Shown in pieces: positions 34,287-47,199 of a DNA stretch of 64,000 bases (positions within the stretch are counted from its first letter, which is position 1; each line of letters opens with the position of its first letter). The notes beneath the pieces were generated by a model. It saw only the letters and a program-made list of their open reading frames with translations, was not told the origin of the DNA and made no database searches. The stretch covers positions 5,820,001 through 5,884,000 of the forward strand of contig JAQISU010000169.1 in the NCBI GenBank assembly GCA_029339505.1, read 5' to 3'. The DNA comes from Unio delphinus. Its lineage: Eukaryota > Mollusca > Bivalvia > Unionida > Unionidae. Made by a program: the position numbers and the translations under genes.

Positions 34287-34446
34287 CAGGCCCGCACCTA
34301 GGAAATTCTGGGCCCCAGGCAGCTGACAGGAGTTTGGGCCCCTTTCATGTTACAAATATGTGCGTATATTTTAAAATGTGGGCCCCTATCTAGCTCGGGC
34401 CCCTGACAAGTGCCATGGTTGTCCCCCCCCCCCAGGTGCGGGCCTG
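34287..34446. mobile_element. hAT-like miniature element, 160 bp
   Basis: Terminal inverted repeats CAGGCCCGCACCTAGG and, reversed, CAGGCCCGCACCTGGG, 15 of 16 matching. GC-rich ends with internal gggcccct motifs. The flanks gttaggg and gtttggg are a poor 7-bp match, so the target duplication is uncertain. Confidence 0.6.
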
Positions 34447-35477
34447 GTTTGGGTCACCATCTCGCGTAACAATTAACATTGACAAATGGACCAGGCCCAC
34501 AAAAAATAGTGGGAAAATAGAGCTGACAACCAGATTACAGTTGATGATCCAAAAGGAGTCCGTAAGAGAAATATGGTGACTCTAACCTGTCCCAATGTTG
34601 AATCTGGAAGGACCATCAAGCAACCAGATTATGCAGGCTTGCTGGGCAATTGAGTCTGATGAGGGTTCATTTGATTTCATGATGAAATTTGTCTTATCGT
34701 ATAACAGAATGGCTAATTTCTTTTCTTATAAATTTGGTATTTTTATCTCTACAAGAAAACATATTATTCGATTTCATTTTGTTTATATAAATGATTAAAC
34801 TTTTTTATTTTATGTATGGTGACTCATGTTCTTCTATTCTACATCTCTGCTCAAATATGTTTATTCTATCCATTAATTTCATTTTTTATTATTTACTTAA
34901 TCCAGGCTATAACACTAACAACCCCAACAACCCCCACCACCACGGCACACTACAGGATTTATACAGAATTCTAAATGATAATATCAAAGACTTTTCCAAA
35001 TTTTCAAAGAAAACAAACACTGATTTCCAAAACCTATTTCTGCTAATTCTGTATACAACTTATGTTATATGAGAAAACAATGAATGCAAATTACAACAAT
35101 ATTGTTTAATGATGAAATTCAAACTATAAATAATCAAAAAAAAGAAACCAGGAAAACTTGACTACACCCAAATCTAACAACCTTGGATAATTTTATTTGT
35201 GATTATGGAAAGAAATTAAAATGTTTGGGTTTATTTCAATATTCAAAAACTTTTGAAGATGCCAGGTAATCTGTTCGATTTTCCCAAACTTTCAAGGCCT
35301 TGAGAATTCTACCTCATTTTTCCTAAAATGTCAAAGACTTTCAAGGACCCTAAGAACCCTGCACTAACATCAACCAAGACAGTCAGACCCAAAGATGAAC
35401 AAAAACTACAAATGAAAGGCAACTCATAAACTGTTTCTTCTGCAAAATAACTTACCTAAGAATTACCAAGCAAGTGC

Positions 35478-35702
35478 ATGGGCCTCGAGAGGCCTAAAGC
35501 GCTCTGCCATCTCACCTCTGTGTGGGTTCGAGTCTCAGATTCGACTAATGTAGTTATGTGAGAAAGCTTGCCAGTAGCTTCTCGTGGGTCGGTGGTTCTT
35601 TCCCGGGGTTTTCCCGGGTTCTTCCTCCACCAATAATACTGGCCGCCATGTATAGCCTATCGTGTGCTGAAAAATGGCATTAAACCCTACAAAAACAAAA
35701 AT
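35478..35702 (+). repeat. tRNA-derived SINE, family A
   Basis: Head gggcctcgagaggcctaaagc, B box gggttcgagtctcag, body agcttctcgtgggtcggtgg and actggccgccatgtatagcc, tail ttaaaccctacaaaaac. It starts just beyond a good minus-strand donor-like CTTAG|GTAAGT at 35,455, which has only 20 bases of non-SINE sequence before it. Confidence 0.9.
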
Positions 35703-36028
35703 CCAAGCATGTGCACATGTAGAGTTGGCCATAGTTTTACAGCCACCCAAAACAACTGTGATCTTTGAACTTAATCCCAAACATAGCCAGCACAAAAATG
35801 ATGTTTCATAATGACATACATCCATTATGTCCTTTTTAATAATAAAGGAGATAAAGTGGGATAACTTATTGATACCTCTAGTATTATAAACTAACCACAT
35901 GGCCAATCATTCACTATAGCTCAGGTGATTTTATTTTTTTAAAGCTGCATCCAATAAAATTCACTGACCCGAAGCACTGAAATATCTGAACAATCTGCCA
36001 TGGTTTAGATAGGTTAACATATAGGAAC

Positions 36029-36276
36029 CAAGGGGCCCTGAGAGGCAGAGTGGTCTAAAGCGCTGTCCATTACGGATCACTGCCATCTCACCTCTGCGTG
36101 AGTTCGAGTCTAAGATTTGGCAAATGTAGTTATGTGAGAAAGCTTGCCAGTAGCTTCTCGTGGGTCGGTGGTTCTTTCCGGGGGTTGTCCGGGTTCTTCC
36201 TCCACCATTAATTCTGGCCGCCATGTATAGCCTATATTGTGCTGAAAATGGCGTTAAACCATAAAAAACAAACATA
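36029..36276 (+). repeat. tRNA-derived SINE, family A, best copy
   Basis: The head ggccctgagaggcagagtgg plus tctaaagcgct keeps a good A box. The B box is gagttcgagtctaag. The body is close to that of the copy 550 bp to the left, and the 3' end is ggcgttaaaccataaaaaac. Confidence 0.9.
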
Positions 36277-36596
36277 TAGGAACCTTGGCTAGCAAAGATG
36301 CACAGTGAGGGTTGTTATATCTTTTTGGCCAATATGTAATTCAATCAAGAATAGATGTATTAGATGGTCTGCTTTTCTGCACGGCTTTTATCTGCCTTTA
36401 CTACATGTACAAATGTCAACAATGTCTGTTCATTCCAAATTCAGTTTAAGCATTGAAGTCTACAAATTTTATATCATGATCAGCATATGGTCTGCATCAC
36501 TCACTTTATTTACATTATTTCAAATAATTCAGAACTAACTTAATTACTGACATTATGCAAGGCATCTTTCGGCTTCTCTTGAATTGGGGGGGGGGG

Positions 36597-36812
36597 GGGC
36601 AACAAGTGGCCCAATGCTATAAGGCACATGCCTTTACAGATTACGGCCATCTCACCTCTATCAAAATGGGTTTAAGTTTCCCTCTTTGCCAGTGTGGGCA
36701 TGTGAGAAAGTTTAATAGTAATTTCCCACGGGTCTTGCTTCACCAGATATACTGGCTGCCATGTACTGCCTATCATGTGCTGAAAAATGTTATTAAACCC
36801 AAAATACTTCTT
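36597..36812 (+). repeat. tRNA-derived SINE, family A, old copy
   Basis: gggcaacaagtggcccaatg starts a decayed head after a (G)n run. ctgccatgtactgcctatca and gctgaaaaatg mark the body and end. Confidence 0.7.
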
Positions 36813-36814
36813 TT

Positions 36815-37830
36815 GACTGGCACAAATTTACCTTGTATCAACAACTGAAAAACATGCAAATAACATAGCAACAATCAAATTCCAAACGACAACAACTGCT
36901 ACTCAAAAAAAAAAAAAAAAAAAATACAGTAACAAGTGTATGCTAAAATGTGAAACATGTACATGTACTCAGTCTTTTATTACCTCTTTCAAAGACAAAG
37001 TTAGAAAAGACCATGAGGCTGCAATGGCTTGAAATTTCATGAAACCTAGATCCTACTTGGTAAGGGACTGATAAGCTCTCTTGATTGACATAATCACTCT
37101 TAAAATACTAGAAGCCACAGTATCAGCCAAGAATATTAATGGAAGCAAAAAAATTCTTCTGTCCTTTAATCTCCCTCGAGAAACTACTGAAAAGAAACAA
37201 AGAAGTTGTAACTAGACATAAAAGTCAATCTTGATCATCCCCAGGACGGAGACTGATATCTCTACAGGGAATGGAGCTAATATACACCTGGTTGGCAAAG
37301 GTGAGAAACTGCCTCATAACTGACACGGAACTGCAGACAACACGGTTCTACTCATAGGACACGATGCTCGCTTAATCATCTCATGGACAAGAAGAGCAAG
37401 AAAAGTCATGAGGTAAGGTTCTTAAATTAAGCATCACACAAATTTCCAAAGATGAATTTTGTTATAAAAAACCATCAAGGCATTAGAGAGGGAGACATTA
37501 TAATGGAATTTAGTATTCTAATACTAAACATATTAAAATAAATGGTAAGTATTGCTATCTTCATATAATGTACATTGTTATACTCTTCATAAGAGGGCCT
37601 CACGGGAGAATAGTCCTTGAATAATGAGACACCCTCTATAAATAAAGCATTACTACTATTATTATTATTGTTAAATATAATTATTATTATTAATATTTTT
37701 ATTATCATTATTATTATTATTCTTTGCAGATCAAAATCAGCAATATGAGAATCAAAAGCAGTGGTGGAGCCAGTAGCCATTGATAGAAACTAAGAATTGT
37801 CTCTCTTCAAAACGAAGTCAGCCACTGCAC
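36815..37830. other. Intronic DNA, simple repeats only
   Basis: poly(A) at 36,905-36,924 and an imperfect (ATT)n region at about 37,650-37,721. No gene seen. Confidence 0.4.
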
Positions 37831-37834
37831 TCAC

Positions 37835-37881
37835 TTAAGGTCAACTATGACATGTTTTCTGCTGCACCAATCACAAAGATT
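37835..37881 (-). CDS. Candidate small exon of the unidentified minus-strand gene
   Basis: 47 bp starting in phase 0, reading NLCDWCSRKHVIVDL plus two bases, with a good donor CTTAA|GTGAGT. The acceptor ATGGAG has almost no pyrimidine tract, which is the main weakness. Phases fit on both sides: 40,060-40,144 ends at 0, and 33,664-33,740 needs two bases. Confidence 0.35.
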
Positions 37882-38829
37882 CTCCATTTTACATTATAGA
37901 CTTTGGATTTAGAATGATTCCTGGACTGAATTCTGCATCTTAGTTTTAAAACATGTCCTTGAAGATATATCATTCGAAATGAGCCAACCATGAGGGTGGT
38001 TGAATCAGCATTAATGATGTAGAAAAAAAATGAAAAGTTTGGATATTCATATCTAAAAAAAAATCAAGGAAAAGAAGGCCACAAACTAATTAGACCAGGC
38101 TATGGATACTAAAATCAGAACCAGTTGAAGAAAAAAAAACATAATACTCTAGAAAGCAAGGTTAAGAATAGACATCACCTAAAATGTAAAAACTCTCAAG
38201 TTAATTACAACAAGGAACATACTTCAACTAAGGGTAAATACAATATACATTCTTAAGTGCCATATTTGCACTGTCTGACATAAAGCAAATGGAATATGGG
38301 GCATGTGCCAGGTCATAAAGTGGCTTCCAGAATCTTCTGCATCCCTGCCCCCACCCCAACCCCAAGTAGATGAGAGCAATTTTCATCCTGGAAAGGAAAT
38401 GTCACATAATAGCTAAAAGGTAATGTATTACTGATATTAAATGAACAACTTTTGATTTTGTGCTTTTTAGTGCAAACCATGATCATTGACCACATTGCTG
38501 CTTTTCAAAACTGCTGTTGGTTAATATGAGATATGGAAAAACTAGGAGAGACTCCAAAGTCATACACTTGGCAACCTTCACAAGTTCCCATAACCTCTAA
38601 CAACATTTTCCCTTGCCATGACATTTAGTTAGGGGAAGGTATGATGGCTATTGTATGCAGCACATTGCCAAGTGATGATAATATATACTTGGAGAAAGTT
38701 TCATGAAATCTCTCCAACATAGATATGGCCAGACATAAGAGCAACGGCTGCTTAGTTAGATGCCATATGTATCATAATATTTGGATGAAAATACAATACA
38801 TATCAGGAAACAGATACACTATGTATAGT

Positions 38830-38980
38830 GGCCCCGAGTGGCCAAGTGGTCTAAAACGCTCACCATTACAGATCTCTGCCATCTCTTTCTTGGGTTCTTC
38901 CTCCACCATTATACTGGCCACCATGTAAAGCCTATCTTGTGCTGAAAAATGGCTTTAAACCCTACTACAACAACAAAATT
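38830..38980 (+). repeat. tRNA-derived SINE, family A, internally deleted
   Basis: Head ggccccgagtggccaagtgg plus tctaaaacgct jumps from the region before the B box to ttcttgggttcttcctccac. The 3' half is intact to the tail cctactacaacaacaaaat. Confidence 0.85.
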
Positions 38981-39099
38981 ATGTACTACATACCATGTCC
39001 ATGTTTGCATGTAATGTCCATGTCGCAGTGCTGGCACTAAATGGATGCAGCAAGGTGACTATTGCATGTATTTACTCATTACCATTTTGTTACTAACCG

Positions 39100-39530
39100 T
39101 ACTGTATAAAAAAATTGGAACAATTCTCACTTAAACAAAATCAAAAGAAGTCATGGTGAAAACCCCATGCAGAAAAAATCTTTCCGTTCAGAAAGAGTGG
39201 TAATGAAAAGATTTCTAAGAATGTGGTAGCCATATTGGAGAACAGATCAATCCCATTTTCACTGAGAACCACCTGGACACTAAAAGATATCATTTAGTGA
39301 AAAATCCATGTTGATATTCAGGAGTAGCTATAACTGGATTTTTATTATGACCACTGTGAATATCATATTAGATATCATTTTCATTTAAGACATTTAGATC
39401 ATGTGATGAATCTGTGTGTGAAGTTCCATAGCAACCCTCTAAGACATTTAAGAGGAATATCAATAACAAACATAAGCTAATGGATGAAGATGATGGATGA
39501 CTGATGACAGACCATGCTATAAGCTCTTCT
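39100..39530. repeat. Second locus of the 130-150-bp unit family
   Basis: About three units with gtcatggtgaaaaccccatg, ggtagccatattggagaac, cccattttcactgag and gtgaaaaatccatgttgata. It ends in gaagttccatagcaaccctc, matching the terminal sequence of the 33.4-kb array. Confidence 0.7.
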
Positions 39531-40059
39531 GGTCAATGAACAGTAAAATGAAAAATATCATTAATTTACAATTTTAGTAATCCATAGCCATTTAAAATAT
39601 TATTCTTTGATTTTCACCACTAAAACTGGGTGTCTTATATTCAGCTGGGTCTCACTCTCATAGCTGTCATTTGTCTCTCACTGGTGGATGACAAAAGAAA
39701 AGATATGTTGGTACTTCTATCAAAGAGATATAAAACTCTTAGAATTTTATTTTTATTTCAGCCTTAATTCATATATCATTATGCATCACCTTTAAAGTAC
39801 TACCACACCGATCTACCATCACAACTGCAATACAACACATATTGTGTTATTCCAGCAAGTAGTACTGATATCGATTTTGTATACTGTCACAGAAAATATA
39901 GCAATGCTGATACATATCTATGATCTTACACCTCCATCAAGCAAGTAAATGTACCCTTCTCCCAATAATTCACCAACCATAACAAAGAGTCACTGCTTGT
40001 CACATTTAATTAAACCAAATTGTTGAAAGCAAAAACAAGTTGTATCAAGGAAATTATAC

Positions 40060-40144
40060 CAGATATAGTGCTGCAGGCTGATCTGTGTTTAGTTGATCAC
40101 TTATTCTGGCATGCCATGCTTTCATTGTAGAACATGGTAAATGC
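40060..40144 (-). CDS. Candidate exon of the unidentified minus-strand gene
   Basis: Acceptor GACTTGTTGGTTTACAG|G, donor TATCTG|GTATAA. One base, then 28 codons including STMKAWHARISDQLNTDQPA and ALYL, ending in phase 0. The leading G completes an Arg codon with the AG left by the 62-kb exon. The frame continues upstream of the acceptor for about 35 codons, but that portion is less protein-like. Confidence 0.5.
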
Positions 40145-40149
40145 CTGTA

Positions 40150-41087
40150 AACCAACAAGTCTTTTCTGTGCATTTTTAAAATGAATCCTTTAACTTGCTC
40201 ACAAGGTATGTTTAATGAGATACCATTTAAAAACAAATGAATGATCTGGAACAACTACAGTTAATAATTTGTACCTTCTTAAAAATAGCTCAGATTTTCT
40301 CATTTTGATTTGTTAAGATTTAAATTTAGAAACATGGTAACAGAAAAAACACATATATACAGTGTTTATTTACCAATAAAGATTTTAACGAGACCAGAAA
40401 TGGATTAAAGAGCCTACTCATCTTGTTGTAAGAGAGACTAGTGACAGCTCTCAGTTAGTTGAGTTTTGCGATGATCACTACTAGACCCTCAACATGATCG
40501 AACAGAAGGTCCAGCTTAACCAAATTGAGGGTCCATGAGTGAATCCAAGAGAAAGTCATACATTTATGACAAGCCAAACAAGTTGAAAAAAAGAAATAAA
40601 GAATGAAAACAAGACAGATATACACAGTGACAATATTTTTCAAATGATGGACATGTGTACTTATCAGATGGCCACTCCAATTGCAAATGCTTCTTTTAAT
40701 TCTGTACATCACAGTACTGTTCCATCCCCAAAGCATACCAAATAAATCAATTCCTGTAATCACATATAGTGGACACAAACACCAACTCTAAAACTAATAT
40801 TTTCTGCCTCTTTATCAAATTTCACTCACTCTTCTAAATGTTGAAAGTCCAGCAATTTAGAAATAAAATGTAGGTAAGGGTATAGGAATGGTAAGACTGT
40901 TCAATTCTACATGATGCAGAATGAAATAAAATTTATTGTTGTCATATAAAGACAGTGAAGCCCCCCCCCCCATTGTTTTTTATGTATCTGGTTTTAAAAA
41001 ATTCAAACTGATTTTTGTACATCTAATTAAGATAGTTTTAACCAGTACTTTGACATTCTCAAAACATTATAGTTATACTAATCATTG

Positions 41088-41133
<46 letters not shown>

Positions 41134-41283
41134 TGGTCTCAAACTCAAACCACCCTGAGGACACCACCTTTATTATCTCTCACGACACCTTAAGATACTA
41201 TTCATTTTGCAGGCCACAAGATATGGCTTTCGAGCCATAGATACAGCTTGGCAGGCTGCATGCGGCAAACGTCTTTCAGACAA

Positions 41284-41332
<49 letters not shown>

Positions 41333-42930
41333 TTCCTACCTACCCCAAATTTAAAACCAGTGCAAAAAAAAAAAAGGGGGGGGAGACATTTTACAGGTGT
41401 TTTTTTTCTGACCAATAAATGTGAGTTCAGTTTTAGTAAACAAGTACAAGTATTCTCATTTATATTGCTAGTGACTGCGGTAATCCCAAATTAGCATGGA
41501 CATGGCAAATGCATTCACAATAGTTATGTGGTTATCTCAATATGCCGATATCATGTGTACATTGTGAAAGGTCTTTGATACATACAAGCATTGCTCAGGC
41601 AAATGAAATGTGTGGTATGCTTGGCCTTGGAAAATTGAAGGTCCCAGTCTCACTTACATTGGGACATGCTTTAACAAGAGATCTGTACAACCCGTAGTTA
41701 TTTGATCATGCCAATACATGGTGATATCCAAAAACAACATTTTTGCTACTTTTTGGAATATTTATTAGACCCCAATAGATCTTATCATGGGAAATATACA
41801 CATCTGTCGATGACATTTTGTTGTTTGTTCAGAAAAGGTCACTTTTCTTTTAATAGTATTATATAATGTAAACAAGGCAGCTGGTACAAGGGTAAGTATC
41901 ATTACAGGCAAAAATCAGCAACGCTGTTCTGTCACAAGATTACCTCATTTCTCATGCATGTGCATAAAATCATTGCAAGCCAGAGTACAATTTTCTATGA
42001 AGGCTGATCCAACATCACCATTCATGCTGAGTGAAGACCATCAGTAGTTAAAAGGGGCACTATACAGACAATGGGAAAATACATTACAGACCCCCTTGTG
42101 CACATATACGGGCAAAACTTTTCAGATCACCCTGGGCACATATACAATGGGAATTTAACATGGGTTCATTGGGCCTTGTATAAGGACAAGGGAAAGAAGG
42201 GTTGTTGTATAAGGACAATAGAATGGAACAGGTGTGGTGATGTCAGGGTACTGAAGACTGGTAACAATGTTGCAACAATTGTAGAAACAGGTGTGCACAG
42301 GGCTGACCTCAATAAGGACCAAAGGGTGGAACATAGACATAGACTTATATAACACATATACATCATACAATACAAGTCACAAACAATTATTCAAACCCCG
42401 AAAGAAGAAAAAAATTAAGGCAAGATAGCAAATCTTTTTAAGGCATAAGAGTGGCCCTGAAAAGGGCTTTTGGATTTTATGTTAACATCATTTTGTTAGC
42501 AAAGAAGGCATTACATAGGTCTTCTTCAAACTTCTTCTGACTTCTGGTCCATAGATAAGGACTCGATTCAAACGGGCATTGTCTCTCCATATAAATTCTT
42601 TTCCAAATGGAAGTGTATTTGGATGCCTGTTCACCATCTGCACGCAGCATGTTTCAGCGCCTACTGCTCAAACCATTTTGAGCTGGTCTTTTTGGAAAAC
42701 CCAATTGGAGACAACAGTCACTGAGATAAATGACCATAATGTCTCATGATGTGGTTCCTATTTATGATATTGTCCAAATCTGCTTTTTGAAGTAAGTGGG
42801 CTCAAATTTTCAAACTTAGAATCAAGGCAATGGATTTTGAGCAACACTTTCTTTAAAAGTAGGATTCCCCAAATGGAGGGAGATGAATCATTATTCCAAG
42901 TTCTTGGAACTCATTCAAGTTCATTATGAT
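40150..42930. other. Intronic DNA with AT microsatellites
   Basis: (AT)n at 41,092-41,131 and 41,289-41,331, with about 155 bp between; both lengths will vary. A C run lies at 40,960. No gene was recognised. Confidence 0.5.
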
Positions 42931-42934
42931 GGAA

Positions 42935-43280
42935 ATGTGTGTGTGTCTGTGTACGTGTGTCTGTGTGTGTGGTTTCAATTCTTAATGTAACTTTAAAACA
43001 TTTATAGTCATATCACTACAATGTCTGCATTGTGGCAGTTTATAGTGATATCTAGCAGTGGAGCATCATGTAGCAGACATGTAGCATGATGTGTCACCAT
43101 GTCACATTATCCCAATATCAGGCCAAAAAGTCCTAACACTAAACTTTCATGCTGAGTGCCAAGCAAGGTAGCTGCAAGTACCATTTGTTTAAGTCTTTGG
43201 AATGACTTGGCCACAGTTCAAACCCACATCCTCTTGCATCCCAGGTGGACAATCTAACCACTTAGGCCAAAAGAGCAGTC
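42935..43280 (-). repeat. tRNA-derived SINE, family B
   Basis: Starts with (GT)n, then the full body block. The right end, reversed, gives TGGCCTAAGTGGTTAGATTG and a mutated B box. Confidence 0.75.
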
Positions 43281-43577
43281 TGTGATGATGGAAATAACAT
43301 TCATGCAAACAAAGTGTGACTGGACATTCCTTCCAGCATCACTCAGGAGAAGGAGACACAGAAATTGGTTTAATTTTCTTGTAAACCCAGAGGCACATGA
43401 ACAAACCATACTAGGTATCCTCTTAGGTGAATGGGATCAATTATCTATTCTTGAACATTTGAGGTGAATACCGGTAGCTGCCATAGGGATGAAACAGGAA
43501 GAGAGAAGTTTGGGATGCCAAACCAATATCCATCATTAACTAAGCAAGTACAACCTAGACTCCCCATACAAAGACCA

Positions 43578-44021
43578 CTAATCAAAACCTATTGACCAGT
43601 GCTCACAGCCCAGCAAATGGTCTATGACTCCTCCATCTGCAAAGATTTGACAGGCATGCCACATCAGACATATCCAAACACAGTTGTCAGTCTTCCCCTT
43701 TGGAAGAAGCGATTCACTTGTCTGCAACCAGGACAATGATCTTGAGAAGGTGCTGCTTATCCCAAATCTGGAAGCGTGACTCCCTCTCATAGTTTTTCTC
43801 CCTTTGGAGTGGCCAAGGATCAATTCCTCATAAGCACTGGCATCTTTGTAAAGAGCATCACGGATCCTTGAACTCTGAGTGATCTCTGAACTGGGATCAC
43901 GATACATTCCTAATCCACAAAGGAAGAGATCAAGACCACTTTGCCATGAATACAAATATGGTAGGCAATGCTTCCTTAGCCCCTGAATTAAGATTGGCAG
44001 TGCAATCAAATGAAGCACCAC
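43578..44021 (-). pseudogene. Unidentified protein-like sequence with an internal frameshift
   Basis: One minus-strand frame is open for 147 codons and looks coding in its first part (YLYSWQSGLDLFL, RIRDALYKDASAYEELILG). Near 43,800 the protein-like sense moves to another frame (PLQREKNYERESRFQIWDK, ending near VLVADK and a TGA). This is richer in GC than its surroundings. It could be a dead transposon gene, a retrocopy or a mutated exon. I do not recognise the family and saw no clear splice sites. Confidence 0.35.
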
Positions 44022-44364
44022 TTGCTAATCATGGTGCCACATCCATTCAAAATCAACAAAAGGAACAAAGAAAATACATAAGCAAAGCAAGGAATGAGGA
44101 AACATATAATCAATCCACATAAAAATGTAAGTGATGGCCATTAAAAACTTTTAATAAATGACTGCATAGTCCAAGGTATAGAAAAAGAGTGATATTCTAT
44201 ATGTTGACTGTGACTGATGAATCAGACTGGTTCTTTGTAATTGTGGCATTTTGATACTAACCTGAAGAATGGAATAATCAGCTAGGACTTGGCATTTTAT
44301 CAACATAAAGAAAAATAATGCAACAATAACAGGTTTTGTATTATAGCTACTTAAATTAATGTAC

Positions 44365-44535
44365 GTGTCTGTGTGTGCGTGTCTGTGCATATGTTTGTGA
44401 CAGGACTTTATAACATAACTTTAACAATTTTTCATTCATATCGCTACATTGTCTGCAGTGTGAGAGTTAATAGCGATCTCTAGCACTGGAGCATCATGCA
44501 GTAGACATGTAGCATCATGTCTCACCAAGCATTAT
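44365..44535 (-). repeat. Partial family B SINE
   Basis: cattgtctgcagtgtg..gatctctagcactgg block after gacaggactttataac. The head half is missing. Confidence 0.65.
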
Positions 44536-44644
44536 TCAAGGCTGTGTGTATTGAAAAAAGGCGCAAACTGATTGACATTTTATTAATCTCAAATGCATTC
44601 ATAAATCTCTGATCTTTGCAAGTTTTACTGCATATTTAAGTGTA

Positions 44645-44760
44645 TGTGATTTAGATTTTTAACAAAACTTTTTAAAACAGTTCAGTCATATTGCTATGAT
44701 GTCTGCAGTGTGGCAGTTTATAGTGATGTCTAGCACTGAGGCTTCGTGCTGCAGATATTT
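44645..44760 (-). repeat. Second partial family B SINE
   Basis: gatttagatttttaacaaaa, gatgtctgcagtgtggcag and gtctagcactgaggc; broken off near 44,760. Confidence 0.65.
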
Positions 44761-44810
44761 CTCAGTATACTAGCCCTTCTGGCTACAAAGAAATCTGTGT
44801 TAAGTTCAAT

Positions 44811-44813
<3 letters not shown>

Positions 44814-44891
<78 letters not shown>

Positions 44892-44892
44892 T
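44814..44892. repeat. (AT)n(AC)n microsatellite
   Basis: About 32 AT units followed by six AC units. Confidence 0.95.
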
Positions 44893-46044
44893 ACATTCAT
44901 ACACAGAAAGCCTCCTCCAGCAACTGTTTCAAGAATGCAGTAGTCGGTACATGCAATTATATCCTTCCAGTGGGGCAAACACCATCAAACTGCATTTTGT
45001 GATGACTATGATAATCAATGGGATTAGCATTTAAATCTTGTTCAGTCAAAAGATGTCACTGAGCTATTGTGGGAAGCAAAAACAGCTATTCTCATGACTC
45101 ACCATGGCAAATCCCCATGTGACCCAGACTATTGCAAACTCCTGATTCAATCCTGATTTATTATCAATATTGTTCTACAACATACAGATTCTTTAACAAA
45201 AGAATGTATCAATGAAATAATATACATCTATTCATATATATTATGTGTATTCTGAAAACCTGAAAGATTAAAAAAATTCTTTTCTTCATAAATGCTTATA
45301 GCAACCTTGACAGTGTTGTTTGCCTGGGTGAATTTATAATGGCAATGTGCCATACTGTGCAAGGCTTTTATCCCCCAACAACTTGCCTTACTTTTTGGTT
45401 GCAAAATTCATGTACTCAAGTTATAAGTAGTTGAAATGGGAAAACAGATATTGATACATATACATGTACATGTACATGTATATACATATACACATACATA
45501 TTTGAAACTTTGTATCACTAAGAATGAATTATCTACCTTCACAATGACTAATCATGAACACAACTGTTTATATTGCTGCTAATTGACAAATCATCCAATT
45601 AACCCAATGATACTAGGTGTAATTGCTTCACATTCAGATGGTTGTCTGCCTATTTTCAATAGTCTGTTATTAAAAGATTCCTTTAATTTCCATTATGAAT
45701 GCTTTATTGTCATCAGTTTTACCAAAAATAACATGTTTTGTGTTCCAAACATTTAAACTTATTTCAAATTGCGAAAAGACAGAATCCAGAATATATCAAG
45801 GTTCATTACATAAATTCAAAGTGCAGTTTTTTTTATACAAAACTCATAATAATTCCACAAAATATGCTCTGGTTTACATCTCCATGCTTATAAATGTCCT
45901 GTTTCTAAGTCAGAGCATCATCATACTCAGGTAAAATGCTGATGTGTGTAAGCAACATCCATGCCACTTGTTTTTTTTATCTAAATGTATACATTTATTC
46001 AATTATTTTCCAGGCATAAATAATTATTTACATTGACTGATATG

Positions 46045-46440
46045 TTAGCAATTTGTTTGGTATGACCTGCACAAGTTATGCTTAGACATATATGGTGCAT
46101 AACAAAAACACATGATTTTGTTTTTCAAGTTCAGGAAAAACTTGAATGAGAATAACACCACCTCAGATTTTTGAGGGATTAAAGTCAGCCAACCACCACT
46201 ACTTTGATTATTTTTAATCTTTTCTAAATATGTACTCCAATCAATCTCATACATAGCTTTTAATACATAAGCCAGTGAGCTATCATCAGCAATGAATCTT
46301 GTTGCGCTCAAAGAGGTTATCGACGATAAGATTAATGTACACTTTATAAAAAAAACGGATCTAAAACTGTGTCTAACAGGCCAGCTGCAAATGGTAGACT
46401 ACTGGACTTGACAGATTCTATTAAATCATAAGTCATATTA
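46045..46440 (-). pseudogene. Degenerate LINE reverse transcriptase fragment
   Basis: On the minus strand, in order and across frameshifts: AGLLDTVLDPFF (in place of a GVPQGSVLGP-type block), KVYINLIVDNLFE, then FIADDSSLAYV with the ADD of the RT active site, and KSEVVLFSF (the SKTEVVLFS-type block). The order matches non-LTR RT motifs B to E. The hAT miniature element at 46,465 appears to sit in its upstream part. Confidence 0.65.
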
Positions 46441-46464
46441 TCATCTGAAATGAGAGCTATCAAC

Positions 46465-46836
46465 TAGGGCTTAACCGAGTAGATAATTTTCGCCGAGTAC
46501 CGAATCCGAGTATTTGGATGTACTATTTGCCAGATCCGGACATGAACCGAGTAGTAGGTGCGACTCCGTAGAGTACCATTTCAATAACGTATGTATGCAA
46601 AGCTTAAACTTTTTGGGTACCATATACCGTATATCCAACTATAAGATGAAAATTTGTATTATTCGCTAATATTATTATGTATTAAAAAACTTTTTTTTTT
46701 AAGTTTGATATTTAATTATTTTACTTGTAATCATTTGTGCGCATATTATTTGCCGAGGTGAATATTTCCGAATAGTACCAAAAGACCTGATATTTGGCCA
46801 AATCAAATGTCCAAGGCGATTTCCGGTTAGGCCCTA
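46465..46836. mobile_element. hAT-superfamily miniature element, 372 bp, with 8-bp target duplication
   Basis: Termini TAGGGCTTAACC and, reversed, TAGGGCCTAACC match at 11 of 12. The element is flanked on both sides by ctatcaac (46,457-46,464 and 46,837-46,844), a perfect 8-bp duplication, as expected for hAT. Inside, ccgagta recurs several times on both sides of a short AT-rich centre. There is no coding capacity. Confidence 0.85.
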
Positions 46837-46923
46837 CTATCAACACTATTAAAGTTTTAATATATGCATGCACACATTCTTTAGAAACATCACATGTAAT
46901 GTCATTCTATTGTAAGAGCAGCA

Positions 46924-46924
<1 letters not shown>

Positions 46925-46994
<70 letters not shown>
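46925..46994. repeat. (GT)n(AT)n microsatellite
   Basis: Eight GT units, then about 27 AT units. Confidence 0.95.
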
Positions 46995-46998
<4 letters not shown>

Positions 46999-47100
46999 AC
47001 TATGGTAAATATCTATATGCTGAAATATCCATGGGATAATACCACTGGCATGTACTTTTGCTTGGTATTTAACTTATACATGCAAATGCATACATAGTGA

Positions 47101-47199
47101 TAGACCAGCGAAAGTTGGTCTCCAAACCTTTTTTTATTTTGACTTTGCGGCTTAGTCAAAATAAAAAAAAAGGTTTAGAGACCAACTTTCGCTGGTCTA
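47101..47199. mobile_element. 99-bp near-perfect hairpin with 9-bp target duplication
   Basis: The arms run from tagaccagcgaaagttggtc through tttattttgact, around a roughly 9-base loop (ttgcggctt), and back to ctttcgctggtcta; a single mismatch (tccaaacc against ggtttaga) is visible. acatagtga stands on both sides (47,092-47,100 and 47,200-47,208). The 9-bp duplication fits Mutator-like insertion. Confidence 0.85.
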
